Positions 1 to 8,706 of a stretch of 59,904 nt of DNA are shown piece by piece. Numbering within the stretch: the stretch's first letter is position 1; each line of letters opens with the position of its first letter. Below the pieces are notes generated by a model, which saw only the letters and a program-made list of their open reading frames with translations, was not told the DNA's origin and searched no databases. The DNA comes from Dechloromonas sp. (GTDB taxonomy: Bacteria > Pseudomonadota > Gammaproteobacteria > Burkholderiales > Rhodocyclaceae), in NCBI GenBank assembly GCA_011391255.1, contig JAABQV010000016.1, positions 1 to 59,904 on the forward strand, given 5' to 3'. The position numbers and the translations under genes were made by a program.

Positions 1-363
1 CTGGATCGCCGGTTGCAAGCCAAATTTGTCCAGTTGTACAGACCTCGCCCAAAGATCGGCACGCACATGCGCCCTGGCCAGGCTTGGCAAGTCTTTTTGT
101 GACGGAGCCCCCTTTACCTCCTGAAGCGCCTTGGCAATTTCCAGCGGCAGCGTGTGCTGCCCCTCGATCAGGTTGCTGTAATAACAATTCATCCCGGCCA
201 CCAGAGTGGCCAGACTTTGGGCGGCAGGAGCACACAAGGCGGCATCGAGGCACGCAGACGCCTCAGCCAGTTCATAGGCAAGCCCGATCAACTCGGCATA
301 GCGAGGCCTAGCCTCATGCACCACCAAGGGCTCCATCTGAACAGGGTCGTCGTAAAGATCCAT
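1..363 (-). CDS. Fic family protein, N-terminal part (cut by window edge)
   Basis: An open frame of 121 codons reads from an ATG at 363 off the left edge without a stop. The stretch around residues 53-68 (GMNCYYSNLIEG followed by HTLP) is characteristic of the N-terminal region of one Fic family, where an S/T-x-x-x-E-G/N motif (here SNLIEG) forms the inhibitory helix that blocks ATP binding. The catalytic HPFxxGNGR motif would lie beyond the edge. Family knowledge: Fic domains transfer AMP or another nucleotide part to target proteins; the target here is unknown. It lies 111 bases downstream of rfbB on the same strand, and its upstream region carries paired direct repeats that may be its operator. 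Fairly sure of the family, unsure of activity. Confidence 0.75.
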   Translation of the reverse strand, partial: MDLYDDPVQMEPLVVHEARPRYAELIGLAYELAEASACLDAALCAPAAQSLATLVAGMNCYYSNLIEGQHTLPLEIAKALQEVKGAPSQKDLPSLARAHVRADLWARSVQLDKFGLQPAIQ

Positions 364-453
364 ATTGCCGATATTATTACCGATATTTACTTATAAAATT
401 CAACAACATTAAAAACAATATACCAAATAAATTGCCGATATAAAAGCCGATAT
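364..453 (-). promoter_or_regulatory. Paired direct repeats upstream of the Fic gene
   Basis: Four copies of CCGATAT lie at 368-374, 380-386, 435-441 and 447-453. Within each pair the spacing is exactly 12 bases, and the pairs are 67 bases apart. Two copies share the longer form ATTGCCGATAT (364-374 and 431-441). The region is AT-rich and fills the space between rfbB and the Fic start. An operator for an autoregulator or helix-turn-helix protein is an inference from this arrangement. Confidence 0.5.
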
Positions 454-474
454 TCAGACACCTGCAACCCAGCC

Positions 475-1575
475 TCAGACGCTGTACTGCTTGCCGACCC
501 AGTTCTGGTAAACGCCGCTCGTCACATTGGCTACCCAGGCCTGGTTATCCAGATACCATTGCACCGTCTTGTGGATGCCGGTCTCGAAGGTTTCGGCCGG
601 TTTCCAGCCGAGCTCGCGTTCGATTTTGCTGGCGTCAATGGCATAGCGGCGGTCATGCCCGGGGCGATCGGTGACGTAGGTGATCTGTTCCTTGTAGGGC
701 TTGCCGTCGGCCCGCGGCTGCAACTCATCGAGAATGCTGCAGAGGGTATGCACCACATCGAGATTGGGCTTTTCGTTCCAGCCGCCGACGTTATAGGTTT
801 CGCCGAGCCGACCGGCTTCGAGAACCCGCCGGATCGCACTGCAGTGATCCTTGACATAGAGCCAGTCACGGACTTGCTGCCCGTCACCGTAAATCGGCAA
901 GGGCTTGCCAGCAAGGGCATTGTGAATCACGAGCGGGATGAGTTTTTCAGGAAAGTGATAGGGGCCGTAATTGTTCGAGCAGTTGGTGGTCAGCACCGGC
1001 AGGCCGTAGGTGTGGTGATAGGCACGCACCAGATGATCACTGGCCGCCTTGCTGGCTGAATAGGGGCTGTTGGGCTCGTAGCGATTGGTTTCGCTGAAGG
1101 CCGGATCGCTCGCTGACAGTGAACCATAGACTTCATCGGTGGAGACATGCAGGAATCGGAAGCTTTGCTTGCTTACTCCCTCTCCCCTGCCCCTCTCCCC
1201 CTCGGGGCGAGGGGTTTCGTTCGGGAGCTTTTGCCAGTGTGCGCGGACGGCTTCGAGCAAGCGGAAGGTGCCAACGATGTTGGTCTGGATGAAGTCTTCC
1301 GGGCCATGAATGCTGCGGTCAACATGGGATTCAGCGGCAAAATTAACGATCGCACGCGGCTGGTGTTCGGCGAGCAGGGCCGAAACCAGCGCAAAATCAC
1401 CGATATCGCCCTTGATAAAAATGTGCCTGGAATCGCCGTCGACCGTGGCAAGGTTTTCGAGATTGCCTGCGTATGTCAGGGCATCAAGATTGAGCAGCGG
1501 CTCGTCGGCATTCGCCAGCCAATCGAGAACAAAGTTACTGCCAATAAAGCCCGCCCCACCCGTGACTAGAATCAT
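475..1575 (-). CDS. rfbB: dTDP-glucose 4,6-dehydratase
   Basis: Cytoplasmic NAD-dependent dehydratase that converts dTDP-glucose to dTDP-4-keto-6-deoxyglucose, the second step towards dTDP-rhamnose for surface polysaccharides. The Rossmann motif TGGAGFIG is at residues 5-12, the STDEVYG segment at 145-151 and the catalytic YSASK at 172-176, so the core is intact. At 366 residues it is slightly longer than usual (about 350). The extra length sits at about residues 119-137, just before the catalytic strand, as a Pro/Glu/Arg/Gly-rich insert encoded by a palindromic repeat. The ATG at 1575 has GGGA about 10 bases upstream. No rfbD, rfbA or rfbC follows within the window; a Fic gene does, so this copy is separated from the usual rfbBDAC operon, at least here. 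Confidence 0.93.
   Translation of the reverse strand: MILVTGGAGFIGSNFVLDWLANADEPLLNLDALTYAGNLENLATVDGDSRHIFIKGDIGDFALVSALLAEHQPRAIVNFAAESHVDRSIHGPEDFIQTNIVGTFRLLEAVRAHWQKLPNETPRPEGERGRGEGVSKQSFRFLHVSTDEVYGSLSASDPAFSETNRYEPNSPYSASKAASDHLVRAYHHTYGLPVLTTNCSNNYGPYHFPEKLIPLVIHNALAGKPLPIYGDGQQVRDWLYVKDHCSAIRRVLEAGRLGETYNVGGWNEKPNLDVVHTLCSILDELQPRADGKPYKEQITYVTDRPGHDRRYAIDASKIERELGWKPAETFETGIHKTVQWYLDNQAWVANVTSGVYQNWVGKQYSV
1175..1214. repeat. CCCTCTCCC-type palindromic repeat inside rfbB
   Basis: This C-rich stretch (ACTCCCTCTCCCC, then CCCCTCTCCCC, then GGGGCGAGGGG) resembles the widespread intergenic imperfect palindromes built from CCCTCTCCC and GGGAGAGGG. It lies in frame within rfbB and encodes the insert [12 protein letters not shown]. 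It keeps the reading frame open. Confidence 0.6.
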
Positions 1576-1595
1576 CCTGTTTCCCTGTGTTTGAA

Positions 1596-1601
1596 TTTAT
1601 A
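1596..1601 (-). promoter_or_regulatory. Possible -10 element of rfbB
   Basis: TATAAA on the minus strand lies about 20 bases upstream of the rfbB ATG. No convincing -35 hexamer is visible at the right distance, so this is weak. Confidence 0.3.
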
Positions 1602-1783
1602 AGCTGACGAAAAAAAGCATTCACCGCGAGCTATGCCGATAGCTGATCAGGCTACCGGATCCGAAATTCTGCCACTTTCGCCAACAATGTTAAAGTGATA
1701 TTCTGCACTGCAACATAATTGCATACTTCCCGATCACTGCTTATCGCTGTGGTTGTACCGCCTGTTTAAACCGGATTTTTCTC

Positions 1784-2641
1784 TTGCGCCTTTTTCTCCC
1801 GATATTGATTTTCGCGCTTTGTGGCTTTGCCGGTCTGGCCAATGCCGCGACGGCCGATGACGTGCAGAGCGAGAAGCTTTACAGCGAGGGGCGCCGCTAC
1901 GAGACCGGATCAGGTGTTGGCAAAAATCCGCAGCTCGCCGTTGATCGCTATTGCGAAGCTGCGCAGATGGGACACCGTGAGGCGCAATTCAGACTGGGTT
2001 GGCTTTACGCCAACGGCAGCGGGATCAAACGCGATGACGCCAGTGCGGTGGTCTTTTTCACGATGGCTGCCAACCAGGGGCACCCGCAGGCAGAGCGCTT
2101 ATTGAAACTGGTGCGCAGCGAGGCGACCAGGACACCCGAATGCCTCTACGACTTGAATGGTCGTGACATCCTTGCCAAAGCGCCCGCTGAGCGCAAACGC
2201 TTGATGGAAATGGTGGTCAAGCTGGCTCCCGAGTACGGCATTTATCCACGACTGGCCTTTGCGATTATTCAGACGGAGTCGGCATTTAATCCGGCCGCAG
2301 TTTCACCGAAGAATGCGCAGGGGTTGATGCAGCTGATTCCCGAAACGGCGGAGCGCTTTAACGTGCGCAAGCCGTTTGATCCTGAACAAAATATACGCGG
2401 CGGTTTAGCGTATTTGCGCTGGTTGCTGGCTTACTTCGAGGGTAACGTGGATTTGGCGGCGGCCGCTTATAACGCAGGGGAAGGCGCGGTTGATCGATAT
2501 GCCGGCGTTCCTCCCTACCCGGAAACCCGCCAGTACGTAGCTTTGATCAGGAAAACCTATGACAAGCCACGGCACCCGTTCAACGCTTCATTTGCCCCAC
2601 CGTCTGCCCGTCTTGAAAAGATGAAGCGCGCAGGCATTTAA
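1784..2641 (+). CDS. Sel1-repeat lytic transglycosylase
   Basis: Exported murein lytic transglycosylase of 285 residues. A signal peptide occupies about residues 1-21 (hydrophobic, ending ANA). Two Sel1-like repeats follow at about 30-105, with the AxxxGxxxAxxxLGxxY pattern. The SLT (lysozyme-like) domain spans about 145-265, with the catalytic glutamate at 165 in QTESAFNP, then GLMQLIP and AAYNAGEGAV. Such enzymes cleave the glycan strand of peptidoglycan to 1,6-anhydro ends. The start is a TTG, chosen because it places the signal peptide at the N-terminus; the ribosome site is weak. Sel1 repeats usually mediate protein contacts, so it may act in a complex. It converges on the cyclic-nucleotide-binding gene with a 12-base gap. 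Confidence 0.85.
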   Translation: MRLFLPILIFALCGFAGLANAATADDVQSEKLYSEGRRYETGSGVGKNPQLAVDRYCEAAQMGHREAQFRLGWLYANGSGIKRDDASAVVFFTMAANQGHPQAERLLKLVRSEATRTPECLYDLNGRDILAKAPAERKRLMEMVVKLAPEYGIYPRLAFAIIQTESAFNPAAVSPKNAQGLMQLIPETAERFNVRKPFDPEQNIRGGLAYLRWLLAYFEGNVDLAAAAYNAGEGAVDRYAGVPPYPETRQYVALIRKTYDKPRHPFNASFAPPSARLEKMKRAGI

Positions 2642-2653
2642 TTTGCGGCGGCG

Positions 2654-3202
2654 TTAGTGGGGCTTTGGCGTAATTATCGGATCGACCAGGGGCAAGGTCT
2701 TGACCCATTGGTTTTGAGCCACCCGCAAGCGCTGGGCAATCACATGCATCATTAGTAGCAGCAACTTGTTTCCCAAGCGGGGTAAGGTTATCAAAACATC
2801 CTTGAAGGCTTGTTGCGTCAGTAGCGCGAAATCAACAGGTTCGAGTGAAACACAGGTTGCCGTGCGCGGCTCGGCGTCGATCATCGCCATTTCACCTAAA
2901 GACTCGCCTGGCCCGACCACTGCAACCCGGTGCACCTTGCCTTCATTGTCTGTCTTCAAAACCGCCGCACTTCCGGTCAACAAGAAAAGCATGTAGTCAC
3001 CAAGCTCCCCCTCATGCATGAGGATTGAGTCGCGGGGAGCGGCATAGCAAACCATGAAATTGCATAACAATGCAGTCTCACTGGGGTCAAGTCCATCCAG
3101 TAAAGGCGCCATGGCGAATACGTCATGAATATCCTCGACGAAATTACGCGCCCCACCCAGAAACTCAAACCGGTCAATCGCTATCCCTTGTATCGCTTCC
3201 AT
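2654..3202 (-). CDS. Cyclic nucleotide-binding domain protein
   Basis: A 182-residue protein made almost wholly of a cNMP-binding (CAP_ED) jelly-roll. Visible marks are the HEGELGDYMLFLLTGSA segment and the phosphate-binding cassette GESLGEMAMIDAEPRTAT, then a C-terminal helix. There is no obvious DNA-binding domain after the helix, so it is a stand-alone sensor module or partner protein rather than a CRP-type regulator. The open frame extends up to 3331, but the ATG at 3202 has GGAG seven bases upstream and is the best start; the upstream part is low-quality sequence. The ligand (cAMP, cGMP or another) cannot be told. It is followed downstream by the convergent transglycosylase gene. Confidence 0.75.
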   Translation of the reverse strand: MEAIQGIAIDRFEFLGGARNFVEDIHDVFAMAPLLDGLDPSETALLCNFMVCYAAPRDSILMHEGELGDYMLFLLTGSAAVLKTDNEGKVHRVAVVGPGESLGEMAMIDAEPRTATCVSLEPVDFALLTQQAFKDVLITLPRLGNKLLLLMMHVIAQRLRVAQNQWVKTLPLVDPIITPKPH

Positions 3203-3356
3203 ATTCTCCATTTTCGCGAAGACTGGTAGGTAACTTAGTGTTCCAAACTGGAAGCACAGAATTTGCCCACTAAAATTTAGATATTGATGATATAGATTGC
3301 CAGCCACTAGGCAATAGTACTTTCGTACCAATTTGGCTGAAAAACAGCATTAATCG

Positions 3357-4700
3357 TTAGCCCGGCAGCGCATAACCCTTCAGTTTGCGATACATATCGA
3401 CCGCATAAGAGTCGGTCATCCCGGCGACAAAATCGGCCACCTGTAGCAAACGGATATACGGATCGGGATTCGGCTCGCCGCCGTGCCCCATGAATTGCGC
3501 CGGCAGCAATTGGAGCAGCATGCGTTCGCGGGTGGTCAGGCGGCCATGCCCTGCCCCGGCCTCGACGGCATTACAGAATAGTTCAAGCAGCGCACCGAGC
3601 ACTTCAAAACCGGCGGTTTCGATTTCCAGCGCCGGGCGGGCGGTGTAGATGGTTTCCTTGGCGAGCTTGAGCACCGCTTGGAGCGGGATGGAAACCGGTG
3701 ACCGGGCGAGCAGCTCATCGTCGAATTGACCACTGAGAATCGCTGCCTCGTTTTCCAGAAATACCGTTGCCGAGCTTTCGAGAAGATGGCCAATCGCCTT
3801 GGCGCGCAGATATTCCAAGCGTTCTTTTGGATCATGCAGGCGCTCGAGTCGCCCACCGCTAACCTTATCTCCGGCCAGATCGGCGAGCAGGCATTCGGCG
3901 TCGCCATAGGGAACGAAGCCCAGCTTGGCGGCGTCTTCGAGATCGACGATCAGGTAGCAGGTGTCATCGGCCACTTCAACCAGAAAGGCCAGCGGGTGGC
4001 GACGCCAGGCGGTTCCAGGAATTCGCTCGATTAATCCGGTTGACCGCGCCACTTGCTGAAATGCCGCTGCATCCTGTTGGAAAAAGCCGAATTTCTTGCC
4101 ACTTTTGCCATCAAGCTCCTGATCGAGAAACGAGGGGCGCGGGTATTTGGTGAAGGTCGCCAGCACCGCACTGGTCAGTTGCAGCCCGGGATTGGCGGGA
4201 TTTTGCAGGCGGGTGACGATGCGAAAACCCTGCGCATTGCCTTCGTAACGCTCAAAATCGGCTCGCTGCGCCGGTGTCAGCGGATGGCGATTTAGCACTT
4301 CAGACTGACGAAACCATTCGCGGATGGCATCTTCACCGGCATGGCCAAAGGGCGGATTGCCGATGTCGTGGGCGAGGCAGGCGGCGGCGACAATCGCCCC
4401 AAAATCACCGGATTCGACATTTTTCAAGCCGTGCCGGGCAATGATTTCGCGACCGACGATAGCACCGAGCGAGCGACCAACACAGCTCACTTCAAGACTG
4501 TGCGTCAGGCGGGTGCGGACATAGTCACTTTTGGAGAGCGGAAAAACCTGCGTCTTGTCCTTCATCCGCCGGAAGGCAGAGGTGAACACTATGCGGTCGT
4601 AATCCTGCTGAAAGGCGGTTCTTTCGGGCGTCCCCGGCGCTTTTCCGGCGCCGAGGCGTTCAGCGGAGAGGAGTTTCTCCCATGTTTTTCTTTGGCTCAT
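3357..4700 (-). CDS. dgt: Deoxyguanosinetriphosphate triphosphohydrolase
   Basis: HD-superfamily dNTPase that hydrolyses dGTP to deoxyguanosine and triphosphate, adjusting nucleotide pools. The metal-binding histidines and aspartate are visible in RLTHSLEV and in HDIGNPPFGHAGE, the signature of the dGTPase family. The ATG at 4700 (MSQRKTWEKLLS) fits the usual family N-terminus and gives 447 residues. The open frame extends to an ATG at 4778 that overlaps the stop of the upstream Fic gene as ATGA, so a translationally coupled longer form is possible, but its 26 extra residues look non-conserved. Upstream on the same strand is the Fic gene; downstream is the cNMP-binding gene after 154 bases. 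Confidence 0.9.
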   Translation of the reverse strand: MSQRKTWEKLLSAERLGAGKAPGTPERTAFQQDYDRIVFTSAFRRMKDKTQVFPLSKSDYVRTRLTHSLEVSCVGRSLGAIVGREIIARHGLKNVESGDFGAIVAAACLAHDIGNPPFGHAGEDAIREWFRQSEVLNRHPLTPAQRADFERYEGNAQGFRIVTRLQNPANPGLQLTSAVLATFTKYPRPSFLDQELDGKSGKKFGFFQQDAAAFQQVARSTGLIERIPGTAWRRHPLAFLVEVADDTCYLIVDLEDAAKLGFVPYGDAECLLADLAGDKVSGGRLERLHDPKERLEYLRAKAIGHLLESSATVFLENEAAILSGQFDDELLARSPVSIPLQAVLKLAKETIYTARPALEIETAGFEVLGALLELFCNAVEAGAGHGRLTTRERMLLQLLPAQFMGHGGEPNPDPYIRLLQVADFVAGMTDSYAVDMYRKLKGYALPG

Positions 4701-4774
4701 AAGCCCGAGTGTACCTGAGCTTGGCTCAGCTTCAAGCGCGGCATACGAGCCCACTCGCCCTGCTCGGCACTGCC

Positions 4775-5917
4775 TCATACCCTGTCTTCAAACAAGCGTA
4801 GGTATCCAGTGAACTTGAACAGTTTGTTACGTTTTTGCCCTGTGGTTTCCACGACACATCCCTCTTTTTCAAGATTTTGCATGGCGGAGGCCGCCGTAGC
4901 ATAAGTGCATCCAAGCATTTTCTCGGCAGACCGAATATCCAAGATCGGGTGCTCAAACAGAACATCTACCAAGGCGACTTCGTGCTTACCGTAGTTTCTG
5001 GCCTTGCGAAGCATATCCTCGCGGAACTCAACGATTTGCTGAGCAGTGGAGGCGGCTTCTTTACTGACGATGGCGATACCCGCCAGAAAGAATTTAACCC
5101 AACCTTCCCAATTGCCATTAACCCGCACATCCATAAGCCGCTCGTAGTATTCGATTCGATTGGCTTTCAGGAATAAGCTGATGTACAACAAAGGTTGCTT
5201 GAGAACACTGCGTTCATGCAGCAGCAATGACACTAGCAAACGGCCCAACCGCCCATTTCCATCAAGGAACGGATGGATTGTCTCGAACTGAGCATGCACA
5301 AGAGCGCACTGGATAGTTAGCGGCAGAGACGCTCTGTCATGAAGGAATCGCTCCAGATTATCCAGTGCTACATGCATATCGGGCACGGCTGGCGGGACGA
5401 AGCTTGCTGTAGCTAGCGTGCATCCTTGTGGCCCAATCCAGTTTTGAGTTTTGCGGAACTCGCCGGGTGCTTTTTGCTCACCTCGAACACCCGCCAGCAA
5501 ATACCCGTGAACCTCTCGCAGCAACCGAAGTGACAATGGCAAAGTAGTCAGTCGTTCAATGCCGTAATTCATCGCATGAACGTAATTGACGACCTCTCCA
5601 ATATCCTTGGTTTTGATGCCGCCCCCGGAAACCTCATGTTCTAGCACGTCGTCCAAGGTGCACTGGATGCCTTCAATTTGAGAACTGAGAACCGCTTCCT
5701 TCCGGACGTACATCGCAACGAACAGGTCCGGGTTTGGCAGCAAAGCCGCTATTCCAGACAATTGTCCCAAGGCTAGGTCAGCTCCTGACAATCGTTGAAT
5801 CATCTCCGCGTCGTAGGCCAACGGGGGTTGTTGTGGCGGGAGCGGCGCGGGCAGGTAAGTCAAATAGCCCGTACCTTGAGTGACCGTTTTCCCTGCCCGT
5901 GAATCACAAGGAACCAT
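4775..5917 (-). CDS. Fic family protein with winged-helix C-terminus
   Basis: A 380-residue Fic protein. The catalytic motif HPFLDGNGRLGR is at residues 215-226 and complete. The N-terminal inhibitory motif is present as SSQIEG at 78-83, matching the S/T-x-x-x-E-G/N rule, so this is the self-inhibited class. Residues 310-370 resemble a winged helix with a DNA-contact helix (CTYATAASAMQNLEKEG), so it may bind DNA and regulate itself. Fic enzymes modify proteins by nucleotide transfer; the target is unknown. A GGGAGGGG ribosome site precedes the ATG. The upstream sequence is strikingly AT-rich for this window, suggesting acquisition. Its stop overlaps a possible upstream dgt start (ATGA). Confidence 0.9.
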   Translation of the reverse strand: MVPCDSRAGKTVTQGTGYLTYLPAPLPPQQPPLAYDAEMIQRLSGADLALGQLSGIAALLPNPDLFVAMYVRKEAVLSSQIEGIQCTLDDVLEHEVSGGGIKTKDIGEVVNYVHAMNYGIERLTTLPLSLRLLREVHGYLLAGVRGEQKAPGEFRKTQNWIGPQGCTLATASFVPPAVPDMHVALDNLERFLHDRASLPLTIQCALVHAQFETIHPFLDGNGRLGRLLVSLLLHERSVLKQPLLYISLFLKANRIEYYERLMDVRVNGNWEGWVKFFLAGIAIVSKEAASTAQQIVEFREDMLRKARNYGKHEVALVDVLFEHPILDIRSAEKMLGCTYATAASAMQNLEKEGCVVETTGQKRNKLFKFTGYLRLFEDRV

Positions 5918-5935
5918 AATAAAACCCCTCCCTTG

Positions 5936-5985
5936 ATTACCTTATTTTAAAAAATAACATTATTTTATAATAACAGACTGACGGA
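5936..5985 (-). promoter_or_regulatory. AT-rich promoter region of the second Fic gene
   Basis: The 5936-5975 stretch is almost pure A/T and contains TTATTATAAAATAAT on the minus strand, a plausible -10 region and a short inverted repeat. No clear -35 hexamer. The remaining space to 6186 holds nothing recognisable. Confidence 0.35.
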
Positions 5986-6186
5986 TGGCTTGTTGTTTCA
6001 GTTAGCCATAACAGCGCCAGAGATAAAAAAGCGTTGCCAAAGCTCGTAGGAACAGGAATTCGACGCAGGGGACAGGCTGCGGTTGAGCACGTTAATGGAG
6101 AGACGGCGGGCACCTGGCCGTCCACCGAAGAATCCGAAGCCCCCATTTTTCGTGATGCTAAAATGCCACGAACATCCGGAGACCAA

Positions 6187-7833
6187 ATGGAACGCGAAGC
6201 GATGGAGTTTGCAGTTGTCATCGTAGGCGGCGGCCCCGCTGGCTTGGCCTCGGCGATCCGGCTAAAGCAACTGGCGAACGAACACGGTAAGGATTTTTCG
6301 GTTTGCGTGATCGAGAAGGGTGCCGAGATCGGTGCCCACATTCTCTCCGGCGCAGTGATCGATCCGCGTGCCCTGAACGAATTATTGCCCGACTGGAAAA
6401 CCGGCGGTGCACCGCTCAACACACCGGTTTCCGAAGACCGCTTTTTCATCCTTTCTGAAGAAAACGCAACCAGGGTTCCCAATAGCCTGCTCCCGCGCTG
6501 CTTCCATAACGAGGGCAATTACGTCATTTCACTCGGCAACCTCTGCCGCTGGCTTGGCGAACAGGCCGAGGCACTGGGTGTCGAGATTTACCCGGGCTTT
6601 GCCGGCGCTGAAGTGCTGTTAAATGACGACGGCTCAGTCAGGGGTGTGGCGACCGGCGATATGGGGCGCCTGCACGATGGCAGTGAGGGGCCGAATTTTC
6701 AGCCGGGAATGGAACTGCTCGGTCAATACACGTTTTTTGCCGAGGGCTGTCGCGGCCATCTCGGCAAACAACTCGAAGAAAAATTCAACCTGCGCGATGG
6801 CGTCGATCCGCAAACCTACGGCATCGGCATCAAGGAGCTTTGGGAGATCAAACCGGAACACCATCAGCCCGGATTGGTGATTCACAGTGGCGGCTGGCCA
6901 ATGTCCCCTGAGACCTACGGCGGCGGCTTTCTCTACCATCTGGAGAACCATCAGGTGGCGGTCGGCTTTGTCGTTGGCCTCGGTTACAGCAACCCCTACC
7001 TTTCGCCTTACGAAGAGTTTCAACGCTTTAAAACCCATCCCGAAATCCGCAAATTTTTTGAAGGCGGCAAACGTATTGCCTATGGTGCGCGCGCCCTCAC
7101 CGCCGGCGGCCTTCAATCGCTGCCCAAACTGAGCTTCCCCGGCGGTGTTCTGGTTGGCGACGATGCCGGTTTTCTCAATGCCGCCCGGATCAAGGGTTCG
7201 CACAGCGCCATCAAATCCGGTGCCCTGGCTGCCGAGGCCTGTTTTGAAGCACTTCTTGGCGATCGCAAGCATGACGAGTTGCTCGCCTATCCAGCGGCGT
7301 TCAAACAAAGCTGGCTTTACGAAGAATTGCACCAGGCGCGCAACTTCAAGCCGTGGATGAACAAAGGGCTGAAACTGGGCTCGCTGATGTTCGGCATCGA
7401 TCAAATCCTTTTTCGCGGCAAAGCCCCGTGGACGCTGCACAACACCCAAGCTGACCACACCAAGCTCAGGCCGGCGGCCGAATGTCAGCCGATTGTTTAT
7501 CCCACACCGGACGGCGTGCTGACCTTTGACCGGCTGTCGTCCGTATTTCTCTCAAGCACCAACCACGAAGAAGACCAGCCCTGTCACCTGCAACTCAAGG
7601 ATGCAGCGCTGCCGATCAGCGTCAGCCTGGCCACCTACGATGCACCGGAGCAGCGCTTTTGCCCGGCCGGGGTGTATGAAATCCTGCGCGATGAGGGCGG
7701 AAATAACCCGCGCCTGCAGATCAATGCGCAAAACTGCGTGCATTGCAAAACCTGTGACATCAAGGATCCGACCCAGAATATCAACTGGGTAGTGCCACAA
7801 GGTGGTGAAGGGCCAACCTATCCGAACATGTGA
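6187..7833 (+). CDS. Electron transfer flavoprotein-ubiquinone oxidoreductase
   Basis: Membrane-associated FAD/4Fe-4S enzyme that passes electrons from reduced ETF (fatty-acid and amino-acid oxidation) to ubiquinone. The FAD-binding GGGPAG is at residues 14-19. The C-terminal ferredoxin-like cluster ligands are C492, C517, C520 and C523 (CVHCKTC). Length 548 fits the family (about 540-560). The ATG at 6187 is chosen because CCGGAG lies about 9 bases upstream and the FAD fold starts at once; the frame is open back to 6034 but that part has no family likeness. fabI follows 42 bases later on the same strand. Etf genes themselves are not in the window. Confidence 0.93.
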   Translation: MEREAMEFAVVIVGGGPAGLASAIRLKQLANEHGKDFSVCVIEKGAEIGAHILSGAVIDPRALNELLPDWKTGGAPLNTPVSEDRFFILSEENATRVPNSLLPRCFHNEGNYVISLGNLCRWLGEQAEALGVEIYPGFAGAEVLLNDDGSVRGVATGDMGRLHDGSEGPNFQPGMELLGQYTFFAEGCRGHLGKQLEEKFNLRDGVDPQTYGIGIKELWEIKPEHHQPGLVIHSGGWPMSPETYGGGFLYHLENHQVAVGFVVGLGYSNPYLSPYEEFQRFKTHPEIRKFFEGGKRIAYGARALTAGGLQSLPKLSFPGGVLVGDDAGFLNAARIKGSHSAIKSGALAAEACFEALLGDRKHDELLAYPAAFKQSWLYEELHQARNFKPWMNKGLKLGSLMFGIDQILFRGKAPWTLHNTQADHTKLRPAAECQPIVYPTPDGVLTFDRLSSVFLSSTNHEEDQPCHLQLKDAALPISVSLATYDAPEQRFCPAGVYEILRDEGGNNPRLQINAQNCVHCKTCDIKDPTQNINWVVPQGGEGPTYPNM

Positions 7834-7875
7834 TGCTTTATAATTAGCCGGCTAAACCCCTAGGGAGAACATCGA

Positions 7876-8673
7876 ATGGGCTTTCTCGCCGACAAGAAGA
7901 TTCTGATCACCGGACTGTTGTCCAAGCATTCCATTGCCTACGGTATCGCCAAGGCCTGCCACCGTGAAGGCGCGCAGCTCGCCTTCTCTTACCAGAACGA
8001 GCGCTTTATCGACCGCATCAACAAGTTTGCTGCCGAATTCGACAGCACTCTGGTCTTTCCGCTCGACGTCGCTGATGATGATCAAATCACCAAGCTGTTT
8101 GCCGATCTCGGCCAACACTGGGACGGCCTCGACGGGCTGGTTCACTCGATCGCCTTCGCGCCAACCTCTTCCATTGAAGGTGATTTTCTCGAAGGCATCA
8201 CGCGCGAATCCTTCCGCATTGCCCACGAAATTTCGTCCTACAGTTACCCGGCACTGGTCAAGGCGGCACGCCCGATGATGCAGGGGCGCAAAAGCTCGAC
8301 CCTGGCGCTCTCTTATCTCGGCGCCGAGCGCACCATGCCGAACTACAACACCATGGGTCTGGCCAAGGCCAGTCTTGAGGCGGCGACACGTTACCTGGCT
8401 TTCTGTCTTGGCCCTGAAGGCATTCGTGCCAACGCCATTTCGGCCGGCCCGATCAAGACCCTGGCGGCTTCCGGCATCGGCAACTTCGGCAAACTGCTTT
8501 CCTACAATTCGCACCACGCGCCGCTACGCCGCAATGTGACGATTGATGAAGTTGGCAATGCCGCTGCCTTCATGCTCTCTGATCTGGCCAGCGGCATTAC
8601 CGGTGAAATCATGTACGTCGATGGCGGCATGAATACGGTGGCGCTGGGCAATTCGGATCCGCTACCGGGCTGA
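7876..8673 (+). CDS. fabI: Enoyl-[acyl-carrier-protein] reductase (NADH)
   Basis: Reduces trans-2-enoyl-ACP to acyl-ACP, the last step of each fatty-acid elongation round. The short-chain dehydrogenase fold has the FabI variant signature: catalytic Y147, Y157 and K164 in [18 protein letters not shown], matching the E. coli residues shifted by one, so a triclosan-binding type site is expected. Length 265 is normal. Ribosome site GGGAG precedes the ATG by about 9 bases. It sits apart from the fab cluster at 21-26 kb, behind the ETF-QO gene, and ends in a strong hairpin. Confidence 0.97.
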   Translation: MGFLADKKILITGLLSKHSIAYGIAKACHREGAQLAFSYQNERFIDRINKFAAEFDSTLVFPLDVADDDQITKLFADLGQHWDGLDGLVHSIAFAPTSSIEGDFLEGITRESFRIAHEISSYSYPALVKAARPMMQGRKSSTLALSYLGAERTMPNYNTMGLAKASLEAATRYLAFCLGPEGIRANAISAGPIKTLAASGIGNFGKLLSYNSHHAPLRRNVTIDEVGNAAAFMLSDLASGITGEIMYVDGGMNTVALGNSDPLPG

Positions 8674-8706
8674 TTCGTTGCCGCTGTTGCGGTCAACCGT
8701 TAAAAA

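Noticed and set aside
6034..6186. N-terminal extension of the ETF-QO frame
   Set aside because: The ATG at 6187 has a good ribosome site and starts the FAD fold at once; the extension has low-quality sequence.
5986..6186. Possible small gene between the second Fic gene and ETF-QO
   Set aside because: Open frames exist on both strands, but none has a ribosome site with a plausible protein; likely only regulatory or leftover sequence.
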